DNA of 64,000 bases from contig JANPJA010000078.1 of assembly GCA_031425275.1 (NCBI GenBank), forward strand, positions 1-64,000. The letters run 5' to 3'. Under the pieces are notes generated by a model that was not told the origin of the DNA, made no database searches, and was given only the letters and a program-made list of their open reading frames with translations. The DNA is from JAIVGV01 sp031425275. GTDB taxonomy: Bacteria > Acidobacteriota > Blastocatellia > Pyrinomonadales > Pyrinomonadaceae. This document shows, one piece after another, positions 33,163 to 40,750 of the stretch. Made by a program: the position numbers and the translations under genes. The stretch's first letter is position 1. Each line of letters starts with the position of its first letter.

Positions 33163-35082
33163 TTAACGTCTTTGGGCCACCCGGCCGTTGGCGACCGGCG
33201 CGGGTGTCGGACTGCGCCGGGGCTGACGCGCGCCCGGCTTCGGCGGCGCCGGTTGCGCGCCGGGTTGCTGCGCGCCCGGTTGAGCGGCCTGACCGAGCAG
33301 GCCGAGTTCGCGCGCCTTGGCGACGAGCGCGGCGGCGACCGGCGCGGCGGCCTTGGAGCCGTAGCCGCCGCCTTCGATGATGACGGCCATCGCGACCTGC
33401 GGGTATTCGAGCGGCGCGATGCAGAGGAACCAACTGTCGATGCGTTTCTCTTCCGAGATCACGATCTGCTGATACTCGCGGATGACGTTGCCTTTGCGGT
33501 CGCGCTCGTACTTCTTCACCGTCCTCGGCTCGCCGTTCTTATCGTATTCGGGCACGTCCTTCTGCGCCGTCCCGGTCTTGCCGCCCGTCACGAGTCCAGA
33601 GTTCGACAGCGCCATGAAGACCCCGCGCCCCGTCCCCCCGGCCTTCGGATCGTTGACCAGACCCATGATGCGACGCATCTGCGCGGCCTTGTCCGGCGTG
33701 ACAACTTGATGGAAAGGTTGCGGCGCGACGTTCATCTCGATCTTCGGCTTCATCAACTTACCTTCGAGGTTGGCGATGGCCGCGGCCGACAGCGCCATCT
33801 GGAACGGCGTCATCTGCCCGGCGTATCCCTGCCCGAAGCCTTCGATGGCGAGGTCGTAAGGGCGCATCCCCACCTTCGTCACAATCGTCGCCTCGCTCGG
33901 CGCGAGCGCGCGCGCAATCGCCGGGGTGCTGACGTTCCAAATCTCCGTCTGTCGTCGGCCGCGCGTCGCGTCCACCGGGTCTTCGTACGCGCCGATCCCG
34001 ATGAGCGCCGCCGCTTGCTTCATCTTATCCGGGCCGAGCTTGACGGCGGCCTGCGCGAAGTACTGGTTACACGAAACCTCGTAAGCCTTGTCCACGCCGA
34101 TCACGCCGTGGACTTCGGCCGCGCCGCCGTCGTCCAGAATCGACTTCGCACCGGGCTGCGCGTAGTAGCCGTTGCCGCTGCACAAATATTTCTCGTTGTG
34201 CGTGCCGTGGAGGAACTGCGCGATCATCGTGACCGTCTTGAAGGTCGAACCCGGGATGTAGTACGAGCGCAAGGCGCGGTTGACCAGCGGGGCGTTGCGC
34301 TTGTCGGTGTCGAAGCGAATCCACGTTGACTCGTCCTGCACCTCGCCGATGCTGTAGGACGGGTTGCTGTACATCGCCAGCACCTCTCCCGTCTGCGGGT
34401 TGATGACGACGGCCGCGCCGGCCCTGTCCTTCAACTGCTCCACGACCGCCTTCTGCAACTCGCCGTGGATCGTCAACTGCACGTCGAGGTTCGCGGGCTG
34501 CTTCACGTCCTTATTCAAAGCCACGTCGAGGGCTTCCGGGACGGCCCCGCTCTGAATGCCGAAGAGGGCGCGTTCCAGCCCGGCGTCGCCGCGCTCCGTG
34601 CCGAGCAGTTGTGCCATCTCGCGGTCGAGCGGATACTCGCGCCGGATGCGGCCTCCGTCGCCGACGCGGTAGAGCGCGAGCGCGCTCTCAAGTTTCCCCG
34701 TCCGATCCAGAATCCAGCCGCGCAGGGTGGACTCGGACAGGCGGCGGTTGCGCAAATCTTTATAAGACAGCTCTTGGAAACGCTCGTTCTTCTCCTCGGC
34801 ATAGCGCGCCCAATAGACGTGGAACCCGAAGACCGAGAGCGCGAGCAGGACGAAGAACCAGCGCAGGGCGTAGAGGCCGCGGTTGGTCGAAGTCGTGCCC
34901 AGCCGCTCGCGCACCTCCGCCGGGAGATCGGCGGGCGTGACCCCGCCGACACTGTAACGCCTCCGCCGCATGGCGCGCAGCAGCCCCACCGCGAGCCACA
35001 AGATCATCAACGCCAGCCCCGCCATGTAGATGAGGCTCAGCAGGGCCGGCTGCTTTTCGGGTATCGCCTGAAGTAAAAACAT
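33163..35082 (-). CDS. Penicillin-binding protein 2 (transpeptidase)
   Basis: A class B-like transpeptidase of 639 residues that cross-links peptidoglycan with its SEDS partner. Two hydrophobic segments lie near the N-terminus (about residues 13-38 and 70-88). The transpeptidase motifs are SxxK in PGSTFKTV, SxN in VSCNQY and KTG in GGKTGTAQ. The C-terminal 45 residues are a Pro/Gln/Ala-rich tail. The start is ATG 35082. The upstream gap is filled by a perfect 29-bp family A hairpin. It is equivalent in position to mycobacterial pbpA. Confidence 0.94.
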   Translation of the reverse strand: MFLLQAIPEKQPALLSLIYMAGLALMILWLAVGLLRAMRRRRYSVGGVTPADLPAEVRERLGTTSTNRGLYALRWFFVLLALSVFGFHVYWARYAEEKNERFQELSYKDLRNRRLSESTLRGWILDRTGKLESALALYRVGDGGRIRREYPLDREMAQLLGTERGDAGLERALFGIQSGAVPEALDVALNKDVKQPANLDVQLTIHGELQKAVVEQLKDRAGAAVVINPQTGEVLAMYSNPSYSIGEVQDESTWIRFDTDKRNAPLVNRALRSYYIPGSTFKTVTMIAQFLHGTHNEKYLCSGNGYYAQPGAKSILDDGGAAEVHGVIGVDKAYEVSCNQYFAQAAVKLGPDKMKQAAALIGIGAYEDPVDATRGRRQTEIWNVSTPAIARALAPSEATIVTKVGMRPYDLAIEGFGQGYAGQMTPFQMALSAAAIANLEGKLMKPKIEMNVAPQPFHQVVTPDKAAQMRRIMGLVNDPKAGGTGRGVFMALSNSGLVTGGKTGTAQKDVPEYDKNGEPRTVKKYERDRKGNVIREYQQIVISEEKRIDSWFLCIAPLEYPQVAMAVIIEGGGYGSKAAAPVAAALVAKARELGLLGQAAQPGAQQPGAQPAPPKPGARQPRRSPTPAPVANGRVAQRR

Positions 35083-35090
35083 AAACTGCC

Positions 35091-35164
35091 GTGACAGGTA
35101 AACCGTGACGGGTGACAGGTAGGAGCGACTTCTTTCCTGTCACCCGTCACGGTTTACCTGTCAC
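35091..35164. repeat. Family A heptamer element: perfect 29-bp hairpin
   Basis: Left arm 35091-35119 and right arm 35136-35164 are perfect reverse complements over 29 bp around a 16-base loop. The right arm contains the stop codon of the upstream FHA gene (35161-35163). The left arm ends eight bases before the PBP start as read on the minus strand. It lies within an operon, so it should be transcribed. Confidence 0.92.
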
Positions 35165-35997
35165 GTCCTCCTGAATCTGACTTCCACGTCGCCGAAGCTG
35201 ACGACATCGCCGTCCTCGATGGGGCGGGCTTCGCCGTAAGCGAGGCGGCGTCCGTTGATGAAGGTGCCGTTGGTCGAGCCGGTGTCGGAGACGAGCAGCG
35301 CCCCTTCGCGGTTCATCACGAGCGCGGCGTGAATCTTCGACACGCTCCCGTGATTCAAGCACAGTTCGCTGTCGGTCGCGCGCCCGACGTTCACCCGCCG
35401 GCCCCCCGGCATGAAACTCAGCGCCGTGTCTTCAGTCTCGCGCGCAATCGTCACGCGGGCCGTCATGCCGACGCCCTGCGCGTGCTGCGTCATCGCGGTC
35501 TTCGGGATCGGCAACTCGCCCGCCGCCGCCCGCCGCCGCGCCTCGTCCTCGCTCTCCAACTCTGCCTCGAACTCCCCGTAGGTCGGCTCGACGGCGATGC
35601 CGGAGGTGAAGATGTCCACGATGGTCTCGACCTGGACGGGGGCGAGCGTGCGCAGGCGTGAGTCGTTGATGTGATCGATGGCGGCGGCCAGCAACTCGTT
35701 CTCCAACTCCTTGATCGCATCGGCCTCGGCTTCGGCGTGCGTGCCCCATTCGATTTTGAGTTTCAACAGGTGCGGCGCGATGCGGCCGCGACTCGCGTCT
35801 TCGCGCACTCGTTCGTCGATGAGCCGCTGCATCCGCTCGATGAGCCGCGAGGTGGTGAAGCCCGCATGAACCTCGCCCGCCCGCCCGAGCTTTTTATCGA
35901 CGACCGCGCCGACACGGTCGAAAACGCGGCGCAGCAGACGCTCCACTAAAGCCTCGTCGCGTTTTTTCTCCCCGACCTTTTTTTCAGTCCCGTCCAT
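35161..35997 (-). CDS. DUF3662-like/FHA-domain protein, first gene of the cell-wall signalling cluster
   Basis: A second phosphothreonine-binding adaptor, 278 residues from ATG 35997. Residues about 10-140 are helical and DUF3662-like (APHLLKLKIEWG, ELENELLAAAIDHIND). The C-terminal FHA domain (about residues 175-278) has VNVGRATDSELCL, GSVSKIHAALVM and DTGSTNGTFINGRRL, so the phosphopeptide-binding arginine, serine and asparagine are present. The longer open frame to 36108 adds 37 unlikely residues. It begins the seven-gene minus-strand cluster, while a similar FHA protein is its sixth gene. Confidence 0.9.
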   Translation of the reverse strand: MDGTEKKVGEKKRDEALVERLLRRVFDRVGAVVDKKLGRAGEVHAGFTTSRLIERMQRLIDERVREDASRGRIAPHLLKLKIEWGTHAEAEADAIKELENELLAAAIDHINDSRLRTLAPVQVETIVDIFTSGIAVEPTYGEFEAELESEDEARRRAAAGELPIPKTAMTQHAQGVGMTARVTIARETEDTALSFMPGGRRVNVGRATDSELCLNHGSVSKIHAALVMNREGALLVSDTGSTNGTFINGRRLAYGEARPIEDGDVVSFGDVEVRFRRT

Positions 35998-36148
35998 CAA
36001 TTTTCTATACGCCCCCGCCGCATGGTTGTTCGGCGCGTGCCGCCCCCTCCTGCCAGCTAAGCCCAAAAGCGCGCGCCCTGCCACACGGGACGGCCCGGCG
36101 CGTACCAAGTGGGGGGAGGGAACTTTCGTCGTTTTTGTTCGCGCGGTT

Positions 36149-36175
36149 ATTTTAAGGGTAAATGGGGAAAGTTAA
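36149..36175 (-). promoter_or_regulatory. Candidate promoter of the FHA-PBP-RodA-PP2C-kinase cluster
   Basis: On the minus strand TTAACT (36175 to 36170) and TAAAAT (36154 to 36149) are separated by 15 bases. The region is AT-rich against a GC-rich background and lies 150 bases upstream of the first gene. The spacer is shorter than ideal. Confidence 0.35.
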
Positions 36176-36275
36176 AAAGAGAAAACCGTCGGGCCGGGAG
36201 CATGGCGGCCGAAGTTGACGAAAAAAAGACCTGCCGGAGAAGAGCCTCGCAACCCGACGAGGGGAAATTTCGCGT

Positions 36276-37076
36276 TCAGCCGTGGGGGAAGCCGCGTTGC
36301 CGCGCCGCCTCGTACATTAACACGGCGAGGGCGGCCGCGACGTTCAAACTCTCGACGGGTTGGCACATCGGGATGCGGACGCGCAGATCGGCCGCGGCCG
36401 CGGCCTCGTTTGAAAGTCCGTCAGCCTCCGCGCCGCAGATGATGGCCCGCGCGCCCGACCAGTCGATCTCGGTGTGCGTCTGACTCGCGCCGAGGTCTGC
36501 GCCGACGGTCATAAATCCGCGCCGGGCGCACCACGCGATCACTTCGCCGAAAGACGCGCCCGCCCAGAGTCGCAGGCGGAAGGCCGACCCCATCGACCCG
36601 CGCAGCGATTTCGGCGAAAGCAGATCGGTCGTGCCCCCGGTCGCGACGACGCCCGCCGCCCCCGCCGCTTCCGCCACCCGCAGCATCGCGCCGGCGTTCG
36701 CCGGGTTGCCCACGCCGTGTAAGACGACGAGCAGCGGTTCCGCGCCCGCCGCCGGCTCGAACGATGCAAGATCGGTCGGCGGTCTCCGGGCCAGCAGCGC
36801 GACGCCCTGCTGGGTCTTCGTGTCTGAGACCGAGGCAAGGACGCCGGCGGACACTTCGACGAGCCGCGCGGACTTATCTCGCAACATGGCAAGCAGCCGC
36901 GCCCCGCGCGCGTCGGCCGCGAAATCGTCGGTGAATAAAACATCCTCGACGGCGAGCGGCGAGCGCGCGGCCTCCTCGCACAGCCTCAAGCCTTCGGCGA
37001 GAAGCAACCCCTCGGCCCGACCGTCGCGCGCGTCGCGCGCCCGCCGTGCGAGGGCGTTGTGCCTGCTCGTAATCAT
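36276..37076 (-). CDS. TrmH/SpoU family RNA 2'-O-methyltransferase
   Basis: A SAM-dependent knotted (SPOUT) methyltransferase of 266 residues acting on rRNA or tRNA. The N-terminal substrate-binding domain starts MITSRHNALARRARDARDG. The catalytic domain has motif 1 HGVGNPANAGAMLRVAEA, motif 2 ICGAEADGLS and motif 3 IPMCQPVESLNVAAALAVLM. The target nucleotide is not evident. It precedes the FHA cluster on the same strand but is separated by 278 bases that include a possible promoter. Confidence 0.92.
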   Translation of the reverse strand: MITSRHNALARRARDARDGRAEGLLLAEGLRLCEEAARSPLAVEDVLFTDDFAADARGARLLAMLRDKSARLVEVSAGVLASVSDTKTQQGVALLARRPPTDLASFEPAAGAEPLLVVLHGVGNPANAGAMLRVAEAAGAAGVVATGGTTDLLSPKSLRGSMGSAFRLRLWAGASFGEVIAWCARRGFMTVGADLGASQTHTEIDWSGARAIICGAEADGLSNEAAAAADLRVRIPMCQPVESLNVAAALAVLMYEAARQRGFPHG

Positions 37077-37236
37077 TTTGAGGAATTACCTCCGCGCGCC
37101 CTCTCCCGGATCAGGTTCGCGGGACGGAATTGAGTTTGCCGCCTTTACGAACGCGCCGCGTAGTTGCAAAATCTTAGGCGCGCGAGAGTCGGCGAATCAG
37201 AATGCACACATCCCAAGAACCCGGTGGGTATTATAA

Positions 37237-37599
37237 ATGAAGAGGCGAGTGGTGGCGGCGGTCGAGGACATCTTTTTCGCGGCGAAGATTCGCGCGGCGG
37301 CCGTGGCCTCGGGCGTAGTGGTCGAGTTCCCACGCACCGACAAGGCGTTCGCCGAATCCGTCAACGCCGACGCGCCCGCGCTGATCGTCTGCGATCTACA
37401 GTCGCTGCGCCACGATCCATTCGCGCTGGTCGCCGCTCTCAAATCTGACGCGCGTCTGCGGGCCGTCCCCGCCGTCGGTTTCTTCGCGCACACCGAGATC
37501 GAGTTAAAGCGTCGCGCGGAGTCGGCCGGGTTCGACCAGGTTCTACCGCGCTCGGCATTCTCTCAAAGGTTAAGCGGCATCCTGCTGGGAGAGTTCTGA
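37237..37599 (+). CDS. Small receiver-like protein
   Basis: A 120-residue protein that resembles a lone CheY-type receiver. E10/D11 lie at the acidic pocket and D53 (LIVCDLQSL) at the phosphoacceptor position. The usual C-terminal lysine of the LPK motif is replaced by arginine (VLPRSAF), which is atypical and could weaken phosphorylation. There is no output domain. It may be cotranscribed with the TPR gene 73 bases downstream. The assignment is by pattern only. Confidence 0.7.
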   Translation: MKRRVVAAVEDIFFAAKIRAAAVASGVVVEFPRTDKAFAESVNADAPALIVCDLQSLRHDPFALVAALKSDARLRAVPAVGFFAHTEIELKRRAESAGFDQVLPRSAFSQRLSGILLGEF

Positions 37600-37672
37600 C
37601 CTACCGGCGTCGCTTTCAAGCCGTCTCACGATCACAAACTGATGTGGCTACGTTGAGAAGAGTCTAATTGCG

Positions 37673-39442
37673 ATGCGAAGTGTAATTATCATCGTCGTCA
37701 TGGCCCTCGTTTTTGGCGGGGGCGTGGCCGGCGCGGCTCAAGCTCAACAGCGTGAGCCGGTCGCGCTAACCGTCAAAGACCCGGACGCGCTTTACCAGCG
37801 AGGGATGGAGGAGGATAAAGCCGGACGTTTGGAGGAAGCCGCCCAAGCTTACGGCGGGGCCGTGAAGCTGCGGCCGTCTTTCCTCGACGCGCGCGTCAGG
37901 CTCGGCATCGTTTATCTCCGTTTGGAACGCCCGCAATTGGCCGTCGGTGAATTCGGGGAAGCCGTTCGGCTCGAACCGCGCCACCCCTTGCTTCATCTCC
38001 ACCTCGGCACCGCTTACGCGGCGTGGGCTAAATTCGAGGAGGCGGCGACATCACTTCGCGAGGCCGTCCGGCTCAAGCCCGATTTCTGGCAGGCGCGAAG
38101 CACTCTGGGGTGGGCGCTCATCCGGCTGGGCCGGAACGACGAGGCGATTCGTGAGCTGGCCGAGGCGTCGCGGCTCAAGCCCGAGGATGCGTTGATTCTG
38201 TTGCGCACGGGTGTGGCGTACTCGCAGTCCGGGCGGTTCGAGTTGGCGGCCGACGCATTCCGTCAGACGGCCCGACTCGCGCCCGACACGGCGGAGGTGC
38301 ATTACCGGCTGGGCTACGCGCTGGGGAAGCTGGGTCAATTCGAAGAAGGGTTGGCGGCCCACCTGCGCGCCGTCGCGCTCGCCCCGACAAACGCCGTCTA
38401 TCAGGATAGTCTCGGCCAAGCGTACCTCAAGACGGGGAAGGTCGCGGAGGCACTTGAGTCTTTCCGCCGCGCGACGGTCGCCGATCCCGAATGGCAGCCG
38501 GCTCAGTATTTCCTCGGCGTTGCACACATACGCCTCGGCCAATATGAGCAGGCCCTCGCGCCGCTCAAACGTGCCGCCGCGCTCGACGCATCCGATGTTG
38601 ATGCCGTGGTAAAGCTGTCGGCGGCTTACATGTTTCTGGGCCGTCACGCGGAGTCCTTCGAATGGCTGAGACGCTGGGTGACCATGTCGCCGTCCGACCC
38701 GGAGGCCCACTTCCAGCTCGGCAACAGTTACATGATGGTCGGTGAACTGGATAAAGCCCTCGCATCTTTGCGCGAGGCGTTGCGGCTTAAACCGGATCAC
38801 GCTTTGGCGCTGAACCGACTCGACATCACCCAAAACAGGATTAATCTGCGGCCGAGACTCGAACAGATCAAACAACTCGTCAAGGAGAGGCCCGAAGACT
38901 TCGCGGCGCGTGCCGCACTCGGCGGCTACTATTACGCGATGGGTATGTTCGAGCAGGCCATCGAACAGGAGAGGGAAGTGGTGCGGCTGCTGCCCGAAAG
39001 TTACGAGGCGCACAACCGTCTCGCCGTGACGTTGAGCGAGGCGGGCCGGCACCCCGAGGCAATCGAGTCTTACCGGCGCGCGGCCGCGCTCAAGCCGCAC
39101 CACGTCATCCACTACAGCATCGCGAAATCATACATGGCGATGGGCAAGCTGGAAGACGCTGCCGCCGCGCTGAAAGAGTCTTTGCGCATCAAGCCGGAAT
39201 TCATCCATGCCCTCCATGATCTGGGCGCGCTCCATTCCGACGCCGGCCGCCATGAGGATTCAGTTGAGATGTTCCGGGAAATCGTACGACTCGATCCGTC
39301 GCACGCCGACGCGCACCTCAAGCTGGGAATGTCGTACCACTACCTCGGCAATAAAACCGCCGCGCTCCAGCAGTATCATGCCCTCAAGTTGCTTAACGCC
39401 AACGCCGCCGCCCTCCAACTCTACAACGTAATAAACCGATGA
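37673..39442 (+). CDS. Exported TPR-repeat protein
   Basis: A 589-residue protein with a cleavable signal peptide (hydrophobic segment at residues 3-22, likely cut after AQA at 24). Nearly all the rest is TPR repeats, about 15 units, seen as repeated blocks such as AVRLKPDFWQARSTLGWALI. A linker near residues 385-410 breaks the array. Such proteins usually form envelope or secretion scaffolds. No enzymatic motif is visible. A terminator hairpin follows. Confidence 0.85.
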   Translation: MRSVIIIVVMALVFGGGVAGAAQAQQREPVALTVKDPDALYQRGMEEDKAGRLEEAAQAYGGAVKLRPSFLDARVRLGIVYLRLERPQLAVGEFGEAVRLEPRHPLLHLHLGTAYAAWAKFEEAATSLREAVRLKPDFWQARSTLGWALIRLGRNDEAIRELAEASRLKPEDALILLRTGVAYSQSGRFELAADAFRQTARLAPDTAEVHYRLGYALGKLGQFEEGLAAHLRAVALAPTNAVYQDSLGQAYLKTGKVAEALESFRRATVADPEWQPAQYFLGVAHIRLGQYEQALAPLKRAAALDASDVDAVVKLSAAYMFLGRHAESFEWLRRWVTMSPSDPEAHFQLGNSYMMVGELDKALASLREALRLKPDHALALNRLDITQNRINLRPRLEQIKQLVKERPEDFAARAALGGYYYAMGMFEQAIEQEREVVRLLPESYEAHNRLAVTLSEAGRHPEAIESYRRAAALKPHHVIHYSIAKSYMAMGKLEDAAAALKESLRIKPEFIHALHDLGALHSDAGRHEDSVEMFREIVRLDPSHADAHLKLGMSYHYLGNKTAALQQYHALKLLNANAAALQLYNVINR

Positions 39443-39499
39443 GGAGTGGGGCTAGGGCTAAAAGGTTTAAAGGAGACAGGGCGAAGGGTAAAAGGTGAA

Positions 39500-39536
39500 G
39501 GGGGGAGGAAACGGGTCATGGCCCTTTCCTCCCCCC
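39500..39536. terminator. Hairpin terminator between convergent genes
   Basis: A perfect 12-bp stem (39500-39511 with 39525-39536) encloses a 13-base loop. A second outer pairing of AGGGTAAA (39485-39492) with TTTACCCT (39542-39549) extends it. It lies between the TPR gene (plus) and the DAHP synthase gene (minus). Confidence 0.7.
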
Positions 39537-39568
39537 TCTATCTTTACCCTATCCCATTGAGGACTCTA

Positions 39569-40588
39569 TTAGCCGACCGGGGCGGGCGCAATGACTTCGT
39601 GGATGGCGCGCACATCCGCGACGAGTTGCTCGTACTGTTCGGGCGTGAGCGCCTGCGCGCCGTCCGAGAGGGCGCGCTCGGGCTGGTCGTGGACTTCGAT
39701 GATCAGTCCGTCGGCCCCGACGGCGACCCCGGCGCGGGCGAGCGGCGAGACCATGTAGTTGTGCCCCGTGCCGTGGGACGGATCGACGACGACGGGCAGG
39801 TGCGAGACGCGGCGGACGGCCGGCACGGCGGAGAGGTCTAAAGTGTTGCGCGTGTGCTGCGCGAAGGTGCGTATGCCGCGCTCGCACAGGATCACGTTGT
39901 AATTGCCCTCGGCCATCACATACTCGGCCGCGAGCAGCCACTCTTCGAGGGTGGCGGCGAGTCCGCGCTTGAGCAGGACGGGCATCGAGGAGCGGCCCGC
40001 GCGGCGGAGCAGCGAGAAGTTTTGCATGTTGCGCGCGCCGATCTGGATCACGTCGCCGTAACGCTCGACCATGTCAACGCCGTGCTCGTCGAGCGCCTCC
40101 GTCACGATCTTGAGGCCGTAGGCTTCGCGCACGCTCGCGAGAATCTTCAAACCCTCCTCGCCGAGACCTTGAAATGCGTAGGGCGAGCTGCGCGGCTTGA
40201 ATGCGCCGCCGCGGAAGAAGCGCGCGCCCGAGCGGCGCACGGCCTCGGCCACCGCGAAGGTTTGCGCGCGGCTCTCGACGGCGCAGGGGCCGGCGATGAT
40301 CGCCAACTCGTCGCCGCCGATGGTGGCGTCGCCGACGCGCACGACCGTTTTCTCCGGCCGCAGATCGAGCGAGATGAGTTTGTAAGGCTTCGTGACGCGG
40401 ATGGCCTCGGCGACGCCGGGCAGAATCTCGAAGCGCGAGGGATCGACGGGGTTCGCGTTGCCCGTGATGCCGATGGCCGTGCGGTTCGCGCCCGGAAGCT
40501 GATGTGCGCGGAAGCCCAAATCCGTGACGACGCGCAGCACGTCCGCGATCTCTCGCTCCGTCGCGTCGGCTTTCATGACAATTAACAT
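39569..40588 (-). CDS. aroF: 3-Deoxy-7-phosphoheptulonate synthase (DAHP synthase, type I beta)
   Basis: The first enzyme of the shikimate pathway, joining phosphoenolpyruvate and erythrose 4-phosphate. The 339-residue protein begins MLIVMKADATEREI, a small regulatory domain typical of this subtype, followed by the catalytic barrel: IIAGPCAVES, RGGAFKPRSSPYAFQG, IQIGARNMQN, LKRGLAAT and VDPSHGTGHN. The start at 40588 sits directly behind a family C heptamer array and has no Shine-Dalgarno sequence. Confidence 0.95.
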   Translation of the reverse strand: MLIVMKADATEREIADVLRVVTDLGFRAHQLPGANRTAIGITGNANPVDPSRFEILPGVAEAIRVTKPYKLISLDLRPEKTVVRVGDATIGGDELAIIAGPCAVESRAQTFAVAEAVRRSGARFFRGGAFKPRSSPYAFQGLGEEGLKILASVREAYGLKIVTEALDEHGVDMVERYGDVIQIGARNMQNFSLLRRAGRSSMPVLLKRGLAATLEEWLLAAEYVMAEGNYNVILCERGIRTFAQHTRNTLDLSAVPAVRRVSHLPVVVDPSHGTGHNYMVSPLARAGVAVGADGLIIEVHDQPERALSDGAQALTPEQYEQLVADVRAIHEVIAPAPVG

Positions 40589-40704
40589 TAGTAGCTGTTA
40601 GCTATTAGCTGTGAGCTTTTAGCCGTCTTCCTTTTTGTTGAAATATTAAAGCGTCGGCACGCAGTGCCGCTGGCTAACAGCTAACAGCTAATAGCTAACA
40701 GCTT
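40589..40704. repeat. Family C heptamer element between argS and aroF
   Basis: Units TAGCTGT, TAGCTAT, TAGCTGT and GAGCTTT at 40592-40619 face GGCTAAC, AGCTAAC, AGCTAAT and AGCTAAC at 40672-40699. A small hairpin CGGCAC/GTGCCG lies in the spacer. Read on the minus strand, the plus-left arm ends about three bases before the aroF ATG. Confidence 0.85.
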
Positions 40705-40750
40705 CCAAATACTAATACACGTTCGGGGCGGGCGAAAGTCGCCGCCCCGG

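Noticed and set aside
33172..34329. 385-residue plus-strand frame opposite the PBP gene
   Set aside because: It is antisense to a gene with all transpeptidase motifs and has no recognisable feature.
37077..37140. Minus-strand GAACCTGATCCGG before the methyltransferase, like part of a TPP riboswitch
   Set aside because: Only one conserved segment is present; the other TPP motifs (CTGAGA and the GGGTGC side) are missing.
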